NCBI RefSeq assembly: GCF_003428645.1
Contig: NZ_QVQH01000001.1
Span: 124,001-188,000 of the forward strand
Source: Geodermatophilus marinus
Lineage (GTDB): Bacteria; Actinomycetota; Actinomycetes; Mycobacteriales; Geodermatophilaceae
Reading direction: 5' to 3'
DNA length: 64,000 bases
The notes under the pieces: model-generated
What the model saw: only the letters and a program-made list of their open reading frames with translations
Databases searched by the model: none
Told to the model about the DNA's origin: nothing
Part shown: one piece after another, positions 9,499 to 17,051 of the stretch
Layout: each line of letters opens with the position of its first letter
Position numbering within the stretch: position 1 is the first letter of the stretch
Made by a program: the position numbers and the translations under genes

Positions 9499-12078
9499 TC
9501 AGCCGGTCAGCGCGGCCAGCGCCTCGTCGAGCGCCGCCCACGGCCCGGCGGCCGCCCCCGCGGCGCGCTCCCGTCGTTCGGCGTCGGGCCCGAGGGCGGC
9601 CCGGATGCCCTCGGCGAGCTGGTCGACGAGCGGTCGGAGGGGCGGCCAGACGGTCACGCGCAGCTGCGCCCGGGCGGCCTCGGCGGCACCGACCAGCCGG
9701 GCGGCGGCGGCCGGGTCGCCCGAGGCCAGCGCGAGGCCGGCCAGCCCGTCGAGGCAGTAGGCCACCCCCTCGAGGTCCCGGACCCGGCGGTGCAGGTCGG
9801 CGGCCTCGACCAGCCGGTCGCGGGCACCCGCGAGGTCCCCGGTCAGGAGGGCGTCCAGGGCGAGCTGGTCGTCGAGGGCGGCGACGAGGTGGTCGTCGCC
9901 GAGCGACATCGCCAGCGCCAAGGCCTCCCGGTGGGTGGCGGCGGCCTCGTCCGGCCGGCCGGCCAGCACGTCGACCGCACCGCGGAAGAGCAGGGCGAAG
10001 GCCACCGACCAGGTGTCCCCGCTCTCCCGCAGGGCGGCCACGGCGGCGTCCAGCGCCGGGGCCAGCCCGGGGTCGTCCGGCGGCAGGGTCAGCGCCAGCG
10101 CGTTGAGCCCGTGACCGAGCAGCCAGGGGTCGTGCCGCTCCCGGGCCGTGGTGACGAGGGCGTCGAGCAGCGGCCGGGCCTCGGCGGGGCGGCCCTGGGC
10201 CACCCGCATGGCGCCCCGCGCCCACTGCAGGTGCCCGGCGAGGTCCGGGGGCAGGCGGGCGGCCGACGGGAGCGCGGCGGTGCGCTCGGCCAGCTCGGCC
10301 ATCGGGGCCAGCAGCCCGCGGGCCCACCACCAGCGGGCCAGCGGGGCGGTCAGCCGCACGGCGAGCTCGGCCCGGTCGTGCTCGATCGCCCACAGCAGCG
10401 CGGCCTGCAGGTCGGCGACCTCGTCCTGCAGCCGGGCCTGCCAGCGGCCGTGGTCGGGTCCGGAGAGCCCGGCGCCGGCCTCGGCGCTCACCCCGGCCAG
10501 GTGCTCGGCCAGCCGCCCGCGCGTCGCCTCGGTCTCACCCCGCTCGTCGAGGCGCTCGGCGGCGTAGGCGCGGACCAGTCCCAGCATGCGGAAGCGCGGC
10601 TCGCCGGCCCCGGTGTCCGTGGAGGTCACCAGGCTGTGCCCGACCAGCGCGGAGAGCGCCTCGAGGACGTCGAGGTCGTCGTCCACCGCGCCGATCGCCT
10701 CGGCGGTGTCGAGGGTGCACCCGCCGACGCACACCGAGAGCCGGGCGAACAGGGCCCGTTCGGGCTCGCTGAGCAGGTCGTGGCTCCACGCGATGGTGTC
10801 GCGCAGGGTGCGCTGCCGGCCCGGCGCGTCGACGTCCTCGCCGCGCAGGTCCAGCGCCCGGCCGAGCCGGCGCAGCAGGACGGCGGGCGGCAGGGTGCGC
10901 ACCCGCGCCGCGGCGAGCTCCACGGCCAGCGGCAGCCCGTCGAGGCGGCGCACCACCTCGGCGACGGCGGGGCCGGTGGTCTCGGTGACGGCGAACGCGG
11001 GGTCGGCCCGGCCGGCGCGGGCCACGAACAGCTCCACGGCCGGGGTCGCGGCGAGCACGTCCGGCCGGGTCTCCCCCTCCTCCGGCACGGCGAGCGGGCC
11101 CAGCGGCACGTCGTGCTCCCCGCGCAGGCCGAGCACCGCCCGGCTCGTCACCAGCAGCCGGGTGCCGGGGCAGCGGGCGAGCAGGGCGGCCGCGGCCGGC
11201 GCGGCGCCCAGCACCTGCTCGGCGTTGTCCACGACGAGCAGCGCCCGCAGCCCGGCCAGCCGCTCGGCGACCAGGTCCAGCAGCGGGCGGCGGCCCTCGG
11301 GCACCACGCCCAGGGCGGCGGCGACCGTGCCCGGGACCTCGGCGGGGTCCCGGACGGGGGAGAGGTCGACCCACCACACGGCCTCCTGCTCGCCCGTCAG
11401 CCGCTCCGCCACCGCCAGCGCCAGCCGGGTCTTCCCGGTGCCGCCCGGGCCGGTGATGGTGACCAGGCGGACGGCGGGGTCGCGCAGCCGGCCGGTCACC
11501 AGGTCCAGCTCCGCGCGCCGGTCGACCAGCGGGGTGGCCGGCGTGGGCAGCCAGCCGGCGGCCAGGCCCGGGGCGGCCGGCGCGGGGGCCGAGAACCGCT
11601 CGGTGAGCAGGACGGCGAGGTCGTCGGCCACCAGGTCGGCCAGCTCGGCCGGGTCGTCGTAGGGCGTGGTGGAGGCGCCGCTCTCGGCCTGCATCCGGGT
11701 GATCAGGTCGGTCAGCCGGGGCTCGCGCCCGGGTGCGGTGCGGCGCACGTACAGCAGCCGCGGCAGGCCGGCGGACAGTTCGTACTCGTCCTCGAGGCCG
11801 GAGGTCTGCATGCCCGGGGCGATCCACCCGTAGCGCTCGCCGTAGATCCCGACGAACACGTCGCTCTGGGCGAGGTAGGCGCGGTACAGGTCGCGCGGCG
11901 GGTGCGGCCGGGCACCGAGCTCGAACAGCACCGGCGTCAGCCGCATGCGGGTCACCGCGTCGCGGACGGCCCGCCGCTCGTCGGCCAGCTCCTCGATCGT
12001 GGAGGAGACGAAGACCCGCAGCCGCTGGTCCGGCGTGGCGATCGGGCGCGGGACGCCGTCGGTCCGCGGATCGGCCAC
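9499..12078 (-). CDS. DUF4062-STAND ATPase with TPR-like C-terminal half
   Basis: An 859-residue signal-transduction ATPase. Residues about 20-110 form a DUF4062 domain (starting RVFVSSTIEEL, with DVFVGIYGERYG). An NB-ARC-like STAND module follows, with Walker A GPGGTGKT at 210-217, Walker B LLVVDNAEQ and the sensor-like LLVTSRAVLGLRGE. A winged-helix stretch with cysteines comes next (CVGGCTLD). The second half is Ala/Leu-rich and helical with about ten TPR-like repeats. No HTH or cyclase domain is fused, unlike many ATPases of the COG3903 type. I chose the GTG at 12078 for its GGGAGG five bases upstream. It is divergent from a membrane protein. STAND proteins oligomerise on binding a trigger. 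The trigger and output here are unknown. Confidence 0.85.
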   Translation of the reverse strand: MADPRTDGVPRPIATPDQRLRVFVSSTIEELADERRAVRDAVTRMRLTPVLFELGARPHPPRDLYRAYLAQSDVFVGIYGERYGWIAPGMQTSGLEDEYELSAGLPRLLYVRRTAPGREPRLTDLITRMQAESGASTTPYDDPAELADLVADDLAVLLTERFSAPAPAAPGLAAGWLPTPATPLVDRRAELDLVTGRLRDPAVRLVTITGPGGTGKTRLALAVAERLTGEQEAVWWVDLSPVRDPAEVPGTVAAALGVVPEGRRPLLDLVAERLAGLRALLVVDNAEQVLGAAPAAAALLARCPGTRLLVTSRAVLGLRGEHDVPLGPLAVPEEGETRPDVLAATPAVELFVARAGRADPAFAVTETTGPAVAEVVRRLDGLPLAVELAAARVRTLPPAVLLRRLGRALDLRGEDVDAPGRQRTLRDTIAWSHDLLSEPERALFARLSVCVGGCTLDTAEAIGAVDDDLDVLEALSALVGHSLVTSTDTGAGEPRFRMLGLVRAYAAERLDERGETEATRGRLAEHLAGVSAEAGAGLSGPDHGRWQARLQDEVADLQAALLWAIEHDRAELAVRLTAPLARWWWARGLLAPMAELAERTAALPSAARLPPDLAGHLQWARGAMRVAQGRPAEARPLLDALVTTARERHDPWLLGHGLNALALTLPPDDPGLAPALDAAVAALRESGDTWSVAFALLFRGAVDVLAGRPDEAAATHREALALAMSLGDDHLVAALDDQLALDALLTGDLAGARDRLVEAADLHRRVRDLEGVAYCLDGLAGLALASGDPAAAARLVGAAEAARAQLRVTVWPPLRPLVDQLAEGIRAALGPDAERRERAAGAAAGPWAALDEALAALTG

Positions 12079-12206
12079 GGCCACCTCCCGACCCGACGCC
12101 GGCGCCGCGCGCGGTCCGGCACGACGAGGCACGGCGCGGCGTGGCCGGGAGTCTAGGGAGCGCCCGCAGGTGCGCAAACCCCGTGACAGGGCCGTGCCGT
12201 GGTGCT

Positions 12207-12249
12207 TGCATCGGTCCACCGTCCGAGAACGTGCACGGGGACCGATGCA
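12207..12249. promoter_or_regulatory. 11-bp inverted repeat in the divergent spacer
   Basis: TGCATCGGTCC at 12207-12217 is matched exactly by GGACCGATGCA at 12239-12249, with 21 bases between the arms. It sits directly before the GGGAGG ribosome site of the membrane-protein gene at 12261 and downstream of the likely divergent promoters. It could be an operator or a 5'-leader hairpin that controls translation of the membrane-protein operon. No T-run follows, so a terminator is less likely. Confidence 0.55.
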
Positions 12250-12260
12250 CGGGAGGTCCG

Positions 12261-13133
12261 ATGGACTCCCCCACCACCCGCACCAGCGCACCCACCCGGC
12301 GGCTGCTGCCCGGGATGCGGGTCCTGCTCGTCGCCTTCAGCCTGCTCACCGCGCTGGCGGTGGGCTCGCTGTTCGTCCTCGCCGACCAGACCGACGAGAC
12401 CTTCGCCTGGACGATCCAGCCGCCGCTCACCGCGGCCTTCCTGGGGTCCGGCTACGGCGCCGGCTTCGTCCTGGTGGTGCTGTCGCTGCGCGACGGGGTG
12501 TGGGCGCGCACGCGGGTCCCGCTGCTGACGATCCTGGCCTTCGTCGTCCTCACGCTGGTGGCGACCCTGCTGCACATCGACCGCTTCCACATGGCCGAGG
12601 AGTTCGCCGACCGCGGTGCGCTGGCCCAGGGCGCCGCCTGGTTCTGGTTGGCGATCTACGTCGTCGTCCCGGTGGCGATGCTGGCCCTGCTGCTGCCGCA
12701 GGAGCGGGCGCCGGGTGTCGACCCGGCCGCCCGCGCGCCGGTGCCGCGGTGGCTGCGCGCGGCGCTGGCCGTCGAGTCGGCGGTGCTGGTGGTGGTGGGC
12801 GCGGCGCTGTTCGTGGCGCCGGCGACCACGGGCGCGTGGTGGCCCTGGGAGCTGTCGCCGCTCACCGCGCGGGTTGTCGCGGCCTGGCTGGTCGCCTTCG
12901 GCCTGGCGACGGCGCTGGCGGCGGTCGGCGGCGACCTGGAGCGGTTGCGGACGGCGGCGATCGCCTACACGGTCTTCGGGGTGCTGGTCGCGATCTCCCT
13001 GGTCCGCTTCGCCGGCACCGTGCAGTGGGAGGAGCCCTCGGCCTGGGTCATGGTGGTCATGGTCGTCGCCGTCGTCCTCACCGGGGCCGCCGGCTGGCGG
13101 CTGGCCCCCGTGCCGGCGCGGGAGCGGTCGTGA
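12261..13133 (+). CDS. Multi-pass membrane protein of unknown function
   Basis: A 290-residue integral membrane protein with about seven or eight hydrophobic helices spread along its length (first at about residues 18-40, last at about 262-282) and short loops. A conserved-looking acidic/His segment (HIDRFHMAEEFADRG) lies after the third helix. I do not recognise the family. The ATG is preceded by GGGAGG at seven bases, immediately after an inverted repeat. Its stop overlaps the GTG start of the pseudo-receiver/flavoprotein gene (GTGA), so the two are coupled. It could be the membrane partner of that flavoprotein, an inference from coupling only. Confidence 0.75.
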   Translation: MDSPTTRTSAPTRRLLPGMRVLLVAFSLLTALAVGSLFVLADQTDETFAWTIQPPLTAAFLGSGYGAGFVLVVLSLRDGVWARTRVPLLTILAFVVLTLVATLLHIDRFHMAEEFADRGALAQGAAWFWLAIYVVVPVAMLALLLPQERAPGVDPAARAPVPRWLRAALAVESAVLVVVGAALFVAPATTGAWWPWELSPLTARVVAAWLVAFGLATALAAVGGDLERLRTAAIAYTVFGVLVAISLVRFAGTVQWEEPSAWVMVVMVVAVVLTGAAGWRLAPVPARERS

Positions 13134-14845
13134 GCGCCCACGCCGCGCTGGTGGTGGTGACCGGTGACGACGCGCTCCGGGCGACCACCACGCGGGAGCT
13201 GACGCGCCGCTACGGCACCGACTACGCCATCGTCTCCTGCGCGTCGGCCGAGGGGGTGCCCGCCGCCCTCGAGGACTCCGGCCGCCCGCCGGTGGCCGTG
13301 CTGTACGGCGGCCTGGCCGACGACGACCCCGAGGAGGGGCTGGGGGTGCTGCGCCGGCTGCACGCCGCCCACCCGGAGGCCGTGGCCGTCGCCCTGGTGC
13401 GGTGGGGGGCCTGGGAGACCACGCGGCCGATCTTCGAGGCGCTCACCCTGGGGGAGCTGGACCGCTGGCTGATCGCGCCGGAGGAGCCCCTGGACGAGGC
13501 CTTCCACCGGCAGGTCGCCGAGCACCTCGAGGAGTGGGCGTCACGGCGCGGTGGGGGCTTCGAGGCCTTCCGGATGATCGGGCACCGGTGGTCGCCGCGC
13601 ACGCAGTACCTGCGCGACCAGTTCAGCCGCAACGGCGTCCCCCTGGGTTTCTACGAGCCGGACTCCGAGGAGGGCCGGTCCCTGCTGCAGGGGCTGGAGC
13701 TCGACGCGCCCCGGTTCCCGGTCGTCGTCCTCCGCTTCAAGCCCGACCGGCCCGTGCTGCAGGACCCCACCGACGTCGAGCTGGCCGAGGCGCTGGGGTT
13801 GTTCACGCCCCTGGACCCGGCCGCGGTGTACGACGTCGTCGTCGTGGGGGCCGGCCCGGCGGGGCTCGGGGCCAGCGTGTACGCGGCGTCCGAGGGCCTC
13901 TCGACGCTGGTGCTGGAGGCCGAGGCCGTGGGCGGGCAGGCAGGCACCAGCTCGAAGATCCGCAACTACCCCGGCTTCCCGACCGGCATCAGCGGCAGCC
14001 GGCTGACGTTCAGCTCCTACCAGCAGGCCTGGGCCTTCGGCAGCACCTTCCACTTCATGCGGTGGGCCCAGGGGCTGCGCCAGGAGGGCGGCCTGCACGT
14101 GCTGGACCTGTCCGACGGGACGTCGGTGCGCTCCCGGACGGTCATCCTCTCCCTCGGGGCCAGCTGGCGGCGGCTCGGCGTCCCCGAGCTGGAGGCGCTG
14201 GTCGGGCGGGGCGTGTTCTACGGCGCGGCGGTCAGCGAGGCCCCGGCGATGCGCGGCCGGCACGTCTTCGTCGTCGGCGGCGGCAACTCCGCGGGGCAGG
14301 CGGCGGTGCACCTGTCCCGGTACGCCGAGCAGGTGACCGTGCTGGTGCGGCGGCCCTCCCTCACCGACACGATGAGCGACTACCTGATCCGGGAGCTGGA
14401 GGCGCTGCCCAACGTGACGATCCGGCCGCGCGCGCAGGTCGTGGGCGGCGCGGGCACCGAGTTCCTCGAGCACGTCGTCGTCCGGGACCTCGACACGGGC
14501 GAGGAGACCCGGGAGCCCGGCGTCCTCTTCCTGCTCATCGGCAGCCAGCCGCGCACCGACTGGCTGGCCGGCACCCTGGCCCGCGACCGGTGGGGCTTCC
14601 TGCTCACCGGGCAGGCGCTGCTGGAGCCGGACGTCGCGCCGGCGTGGCCGCTGGAGCGGCCACCGGCCCTGCTGGAGACCAGCGTGCCGGGGGTGTTCGC
14701 GGCCGGGGACGTGCGCGCGGGGTCGGTCAAGCGGGTCGCCTCCTCGGTAGGGGAGGGGGCGCTGGCCGTCACCCTGGTGCACGCCCACCTGGCGGCGGCG
14801 CGGGCCGCGGCGGCGGAGGCCGCGCGGCAGCCCGCCGGGGGCTGA
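13130..14845 (+). CDS. Three-domain fusion: pseudo-receiver, glutaredoxin-like module, thioredoxin-reductase-like flavoprotein without CxxC
   Basis: A 571-residue protein. Residues 1-140 look like a response-regulator receiver, but the phospho-acceptor position (after VAVL, about 56-60) is Tyr-Gly, not Asp. Residues about 145-225 resemble a glutaredoxin/thioredoxin fold, but the usual CxxC site reads SPRT. Residues 235-571 are a thioredoxin-reductase-like FAD/NAD(P) module with GAGPAG (240-245), GGQAGTSSKIRNYPGFP (268-284) and GGGNSAGQAA. The redox CxxC after the FVFYG-type strand is replaced by GAAV (FYGAAVSEAP). The FAD- and NAD(P)-binding motifs are kept. It may oxidise NADPH and signal, or be an adaptor. 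It is coupled to the membrane protein upstream. Confidence 0.85.
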   Translation: MSAHAALVVVTGDDALRATTTRELTRRYGTDYAIVSCASAEGVPAALEDSGRPPVAVLYGGLADDDPEEGLGVLRRLHAAHPEAVAVALVRWGAWETTRPIFEALTLGELDRWLIAPEEPLDEAFHRQVAEHLEEWASRRGGGFEAFRMIGHRWSPRTQYLRDQFSRNGVPLGFYEPDSEEGRSLLQGLELDAPRFPVVVLRFKPDRPVLQDPTDVELAEALGLFTPLDPAAVYDVVVVGAGPAGLGASVYAASEGLSTLVLEAEAVGGQAGTSSKIRNYPGFPTGISGSRLTFSSYQQAWAFGSTFHFMRWAQGLRQEGGLHVLDLSDGTSVRSRTVILSLGASWRRLGVPELEALVGRGVFYGAAVSEAPAMRGRHVFVVGGGNSAGQAAVHLSRYAEQVTVLVRRPSLTDTMSDYLIRELEALPNVTIRPRAQVVGGAGTEFLEHVVVRDLDTGEETREPGVLFLLIGSQPRTDWLAGTLARDRWGFLLTGQALLEPDVAPAWPLERPPALLETSVPGVFAAGDVRAGSVKRVASSVGEGALAVTLVHAHLAAARAAAAEAARQPAGG

Positions 14846-14970
14846 CCCCATCGGGTGAGGACGCCGCTGGTTCGATCGCGCGCCATCGGGTAGGACGGTC
14901 TGCCCGACCGAACCGCCGAGGAGAACCGCCCCTGCCGTCGCAGTGCGCGGCCGCAGGAGGACACGAACGC

Positions 14971-15966
14971 GTGAGTGACGCGGAGGACCGCCCGGTCCGC
15001 GTGGTGACGATCCCCCACGCCGACCCCTACGTGGACGCGGTGCTGCCCGAGGGCGTCGTGCGGGTCGGACCCGCGCACGCGCCGAGCCCGTGGCTGGACC
15101 CCGGCTACCTCACCCGGAACGCCCCGTCGGTCGACGTGCTGCACGTGCACGGCGGGTACGGCCACCTGCCCGAGGACGAGGTGGTCAGCTGGACCGAGAC
15201 GCTGCGGCGGACCGGCGTGCCGCTGGTGACGACGGTGCACCAGCTGCGCGACCCGCGGCAGGACGCGCCGCGGCGGCAGGACGCCCACCTCATGGCGCTG
15301 CTCGACACCGCCGAGGTGGTGCTCACGCTGACCCCCGGGGCCGCCGAGGAGATCGCCGACCGGTTCGGGCGGACGGCGATCGTCGTGGCGCACCCCTCGG
15401 TGGCGGTGCCCGAGCCGGGCCTCGGGGCCGAGCGCGGCCTCGTCGGCATGGCCCTCGGCGGCCCGCGACCGGCCGTGCCGGACCCCTCGGGTCTGGTCCG
15501 CGCGGCGCTCTCCGGGGCGGTCAACGGGGGCGGGCGGCTGCGGGTGTTCCTCGACGAGGACGGCTTCGCGGCGCCGCCGGTGCCGGCCGCCGCCGGGACG
15601 CTGGAGTACGTGCCCCGCGAGCCCGGCCGGTGGGCGGCGCAGCTCCAGGAGCTGCACGTCGCGGTGCTGCCCGAACGGTGCGGCACCCACTCGCGGGACC
15701 TGGAGGTCTGCCGGGACGTCGGCACCCGGGTCGTCGCCCCCGGCTGCGGCTGGTTCGCCGACCAGTGGGGCGACGTGGTGGTCTACGGCAACGACGAGGA
15801 CGGCGGGTTCGACCCGGTGTCGCTGGACGGCGCCGTCGCCGCCGCCCTCACCCGGCCGGCGCCGCGGCCGGCCGACCGCGCCTGGCGGGCCGAGCAGCTG
15901 GCCGCGGTGCGGGCGGTGCACGGGCAGGTGTACGCCCAGCTCGCCGCCGACCGGGTGGGGGCCTGA
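14971..15966 (+). CDS. Glycosyltransferase-like protein (GT4-like fold)
   Basis: A 331-residue soluble protein. The N-terminal half shows a GT-B-like pattern seen in family 4 enzymes: VDVLHVHGGYGHL, then VPLVTTVHQLRDPR, then an AEVVLTLTPGAAEEI stretch and AIVVAHPS. The C-terminal half is weaker and lacks a clear Ex7E motif, so catalytic activity is uncertain. The GTG start has GCAGGAGG ten bases upstream. It follows the flavoprotein gene by 125 bases in the same direction. The last codons and the TGA form the first few bases of a 93-bp tandem repeat that fills the downstream spacer. It may modify an envelope or secondary metabolite, but the acceptor is unknown. Confidence 0.7.
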   Translation: MSDAEDRPVRVVTIPHADPYVDAVLPEGVVRVGPAHAPSPWLDPGYLTRNAPSVDVLHVHGGYGHLPEDEVVSWTETLRRTGVPLVTTVHQLRDPRQDAPRRQDAHLMALLDTAEVVLTLTPGAAEEIADRFGRTAIVVAHPSVAVPEPGLGAERGLVGMALGGPRPAVPDPSGLVRAALSGAVNGGGRLRVFLDEDGFAAPPVPAAAGTLEYVPREPGRWAAQLQELHVAVLPERCGTHSRDLEVCRDVGTRVVAPGCGWFADQWGDVVVYGNDEDGGFDPVSLDGAVAAALTRPAPRPADRAWRAEQLAAVRAVHGQVYAQLAADRVGA

Positions 15967-16250
15967 GCTCCGGCTCCGCGTCAGGGTTCCGGCCCCGCGT
16001 CAGGGTTCCGGCCCCCGTGCAGGGTCCCGCCCCCGAGCGGAGCGAGGGGTGGGGGCCTGAGCCCCGGCCCCGCGTCAGGGTCCCGGCCCCGCGTCAGGGT
16101 CCCGGCCCCGCGTCAGGGTCCCGCCCCGAGCGGAGCGAGGGGTGGGGGCCTGAGCCCCGGCTCCGCGTCAGGGTTCCGGCCCCGCGTCAGGGTTCCGGCC
16201 CCCGTGCAGGGTCCCGCCCCGAGCGGGGCGAGGGGTGGGGGGCACGGGGG
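15953..16250. repeat. 93/94-bp tandem repeat, three copies plus partial fourth, beginning in the upstream stop codon
   Basis: The marker GGGTGGGGGCCTGAG recurs with its T at 15956, 16050 and 16143, and a truncated form at 16236, giving periods of 94, 93 and 93. Each unit contains two or three 18-19 base subrepeats (GCGTCAGGGTTCCGGCCCC and variants with TCCCGG), and ends in a block GAGCGGAGCGAGGGGT. The first copy begins inside the last codons of the glycosyltransferase-like gene, so its TGA is part of the repeat. Units one and three are more alike than unit two. It does not look like a CRISPR, because there are no unique spacers. Confidence 0.92.
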
Positions 16251-16255
16251 TCCTC

Positions 16256-16411
16256 CTAGAAGGCGACCAGGTAGAGCACGAGCCAGACGAGGGCGACGAA
16301 GGCGGCCACGCCGAGGACGACCAGCAGCACGACCCTGCGCCCCTGCTTCCCCCGCCGCGTCGGGGTGAAGTCGGGGTCCTTCGGATCGGGGCGGCGTTCG
16401 GGGTGGCTCAT
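16256..16411 (-). CDS. 51-residue single-pass membrane protein
   Basis: A short gene with strong support: the ATG at 16411 is preceded by AGGAGG at six bases. The product begins with a charged, Pro/Arg/Asp-rich cytoplasmic-type segment (about 27 residues, start MSHPERRPDPKDPDF) and ends in one Val/Leu-rich membrane helix of about 22 residues, with only three residues after it. This makes it a tail-anchored small protein. Its TAG stop lies next to the end of the 93-bp repeat array. Similar small proteins of unknown function are common in actinobacteria. No function is assigned. Confidence 0.75.
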   Translation of the reverse strand: MSHPERRPDPKDPDFTPTRRGKQGRRVVLLVVLGVAAFVALVWLVLYLVAF

Positions 16412-16572
16412 GGCGTCCTCCTGCTGCGCGGTGGCCCGAGAGGCCCGCGGGTCCGGGCGGGCGCCCTGGCCCCGGGGCCGCGACGTCTGCGGCGTGGGCT
16501 GCCCGGCGCCTACCCGGTCACCGCGTGGGGCATGCGGCCGGCCGGGTGGCGGGCCGACGTGCGGAGGAGGTG

Positions 16573-16646
16573 TGGGCAGGGGCGGGGTCGAACCGCCGAC
16601 CTCTCGCTTTTCAGGCGAGCGCTCGTACCGACTGAGCTACCTGCCC
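16573..16646 (-). tRNA. tRNA-Phe (GAA)
   Basis: A 74-base cloverleaf: acceptor stem GGGCAGG with CCTGCCC, D-arm starting TAGCTCAG, anticodon stem CTCGC/GCGAG around the loop CTGAAAA (anticodon GAA), and T-arm GGCGG-TTCGACC-CCGCC. The discriminator is A and no CCA is encoded. It is the last of three tRNA genes in line on the minus strand (Glu, Asp, Phe). Confidence 0.96.
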
Positions 16647-16670
16647 CTCCCGGTGCTCGGCACCGGGGAG

Positions 16671-16744
16671 CGACCCTGACGGGACTCGAACCCGCGACCT
16701 CCGCCGTGACAGGGCGGCGCGCTAACCAACTGCGCTACAGGGCC
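16671..16744 (-). tRNA. tRNA-Asp (GTC)
   Basis: A 74-base cloverleaf with acceptor GGCCCTG/CAGGGTC (one G-U pair), D-arm TAGCGCAG, anticodon stem CCGCC/GGCGG around CTGTCAC (anticodon GTC), T-loop TTCGAGT and discriminator G. It is 24 bases from tRNA-Phe, in the same direction. Confidence 0.96.
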
Positions 16745-16781
16745 TTGCGTGTACTGCTGGGCGTGTCCTGCTGGTGGTGCG

Positions 16782-16854
16782 TGCCCCCAACGGGGTTCGA
16801 ACCCGTGCTACCGCCTTGAAAGGGCGGCGTCCTGGACCGCTAGACGATGGGGGC
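16782..16854 (-). tRNA. tRNA-Glu (TTC)
   Basis: A 73-base cloverleaf with acceptor GCCCCCA/TGGGGGC, D-arm beginning TCGTCTAG, anticodon stem CCGCC/GGCGG around CTTTCAA (anticodon TTC), T-loop TTCGAAC and discriminator A. It is first in the Glu-Asp-Phe set, which is a common actinobacterial tRNA cluster and probably one transcript. Confidence 0.96.
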
Positions 16855-17051
16855 TCGTGTTCGCCGGGGGCAGCGAGAACGATACATGGTCCGCGGAGGG
16901 GGGCGGACGGGGGGTCGGCGCCGTCCCGCCCCGGGCCCTGGGCGCTCACCCGGCGAGCGGTGACGGGGAGGAGCAGGACGGTGGCCGAGGTGTCCGACAC
17001 GCCGTCCCCGGTGTCGCCCGGCGGGTCCCCGCGGCTGTCACGCTCCGAGCC

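Noticed and set aside
15953..16250. CRISPR-like array
   Set aside because: The units are contiguous and the subrepeats have no unique spacers between them. It is a plain tandem repeat.
16235..16819. Plus-strand frames with GVEPPTSRF and TGFEPVL segments
   Set aside because: They are translations across the opposite strand of the three tRNA genes and the small membrane protein gene.
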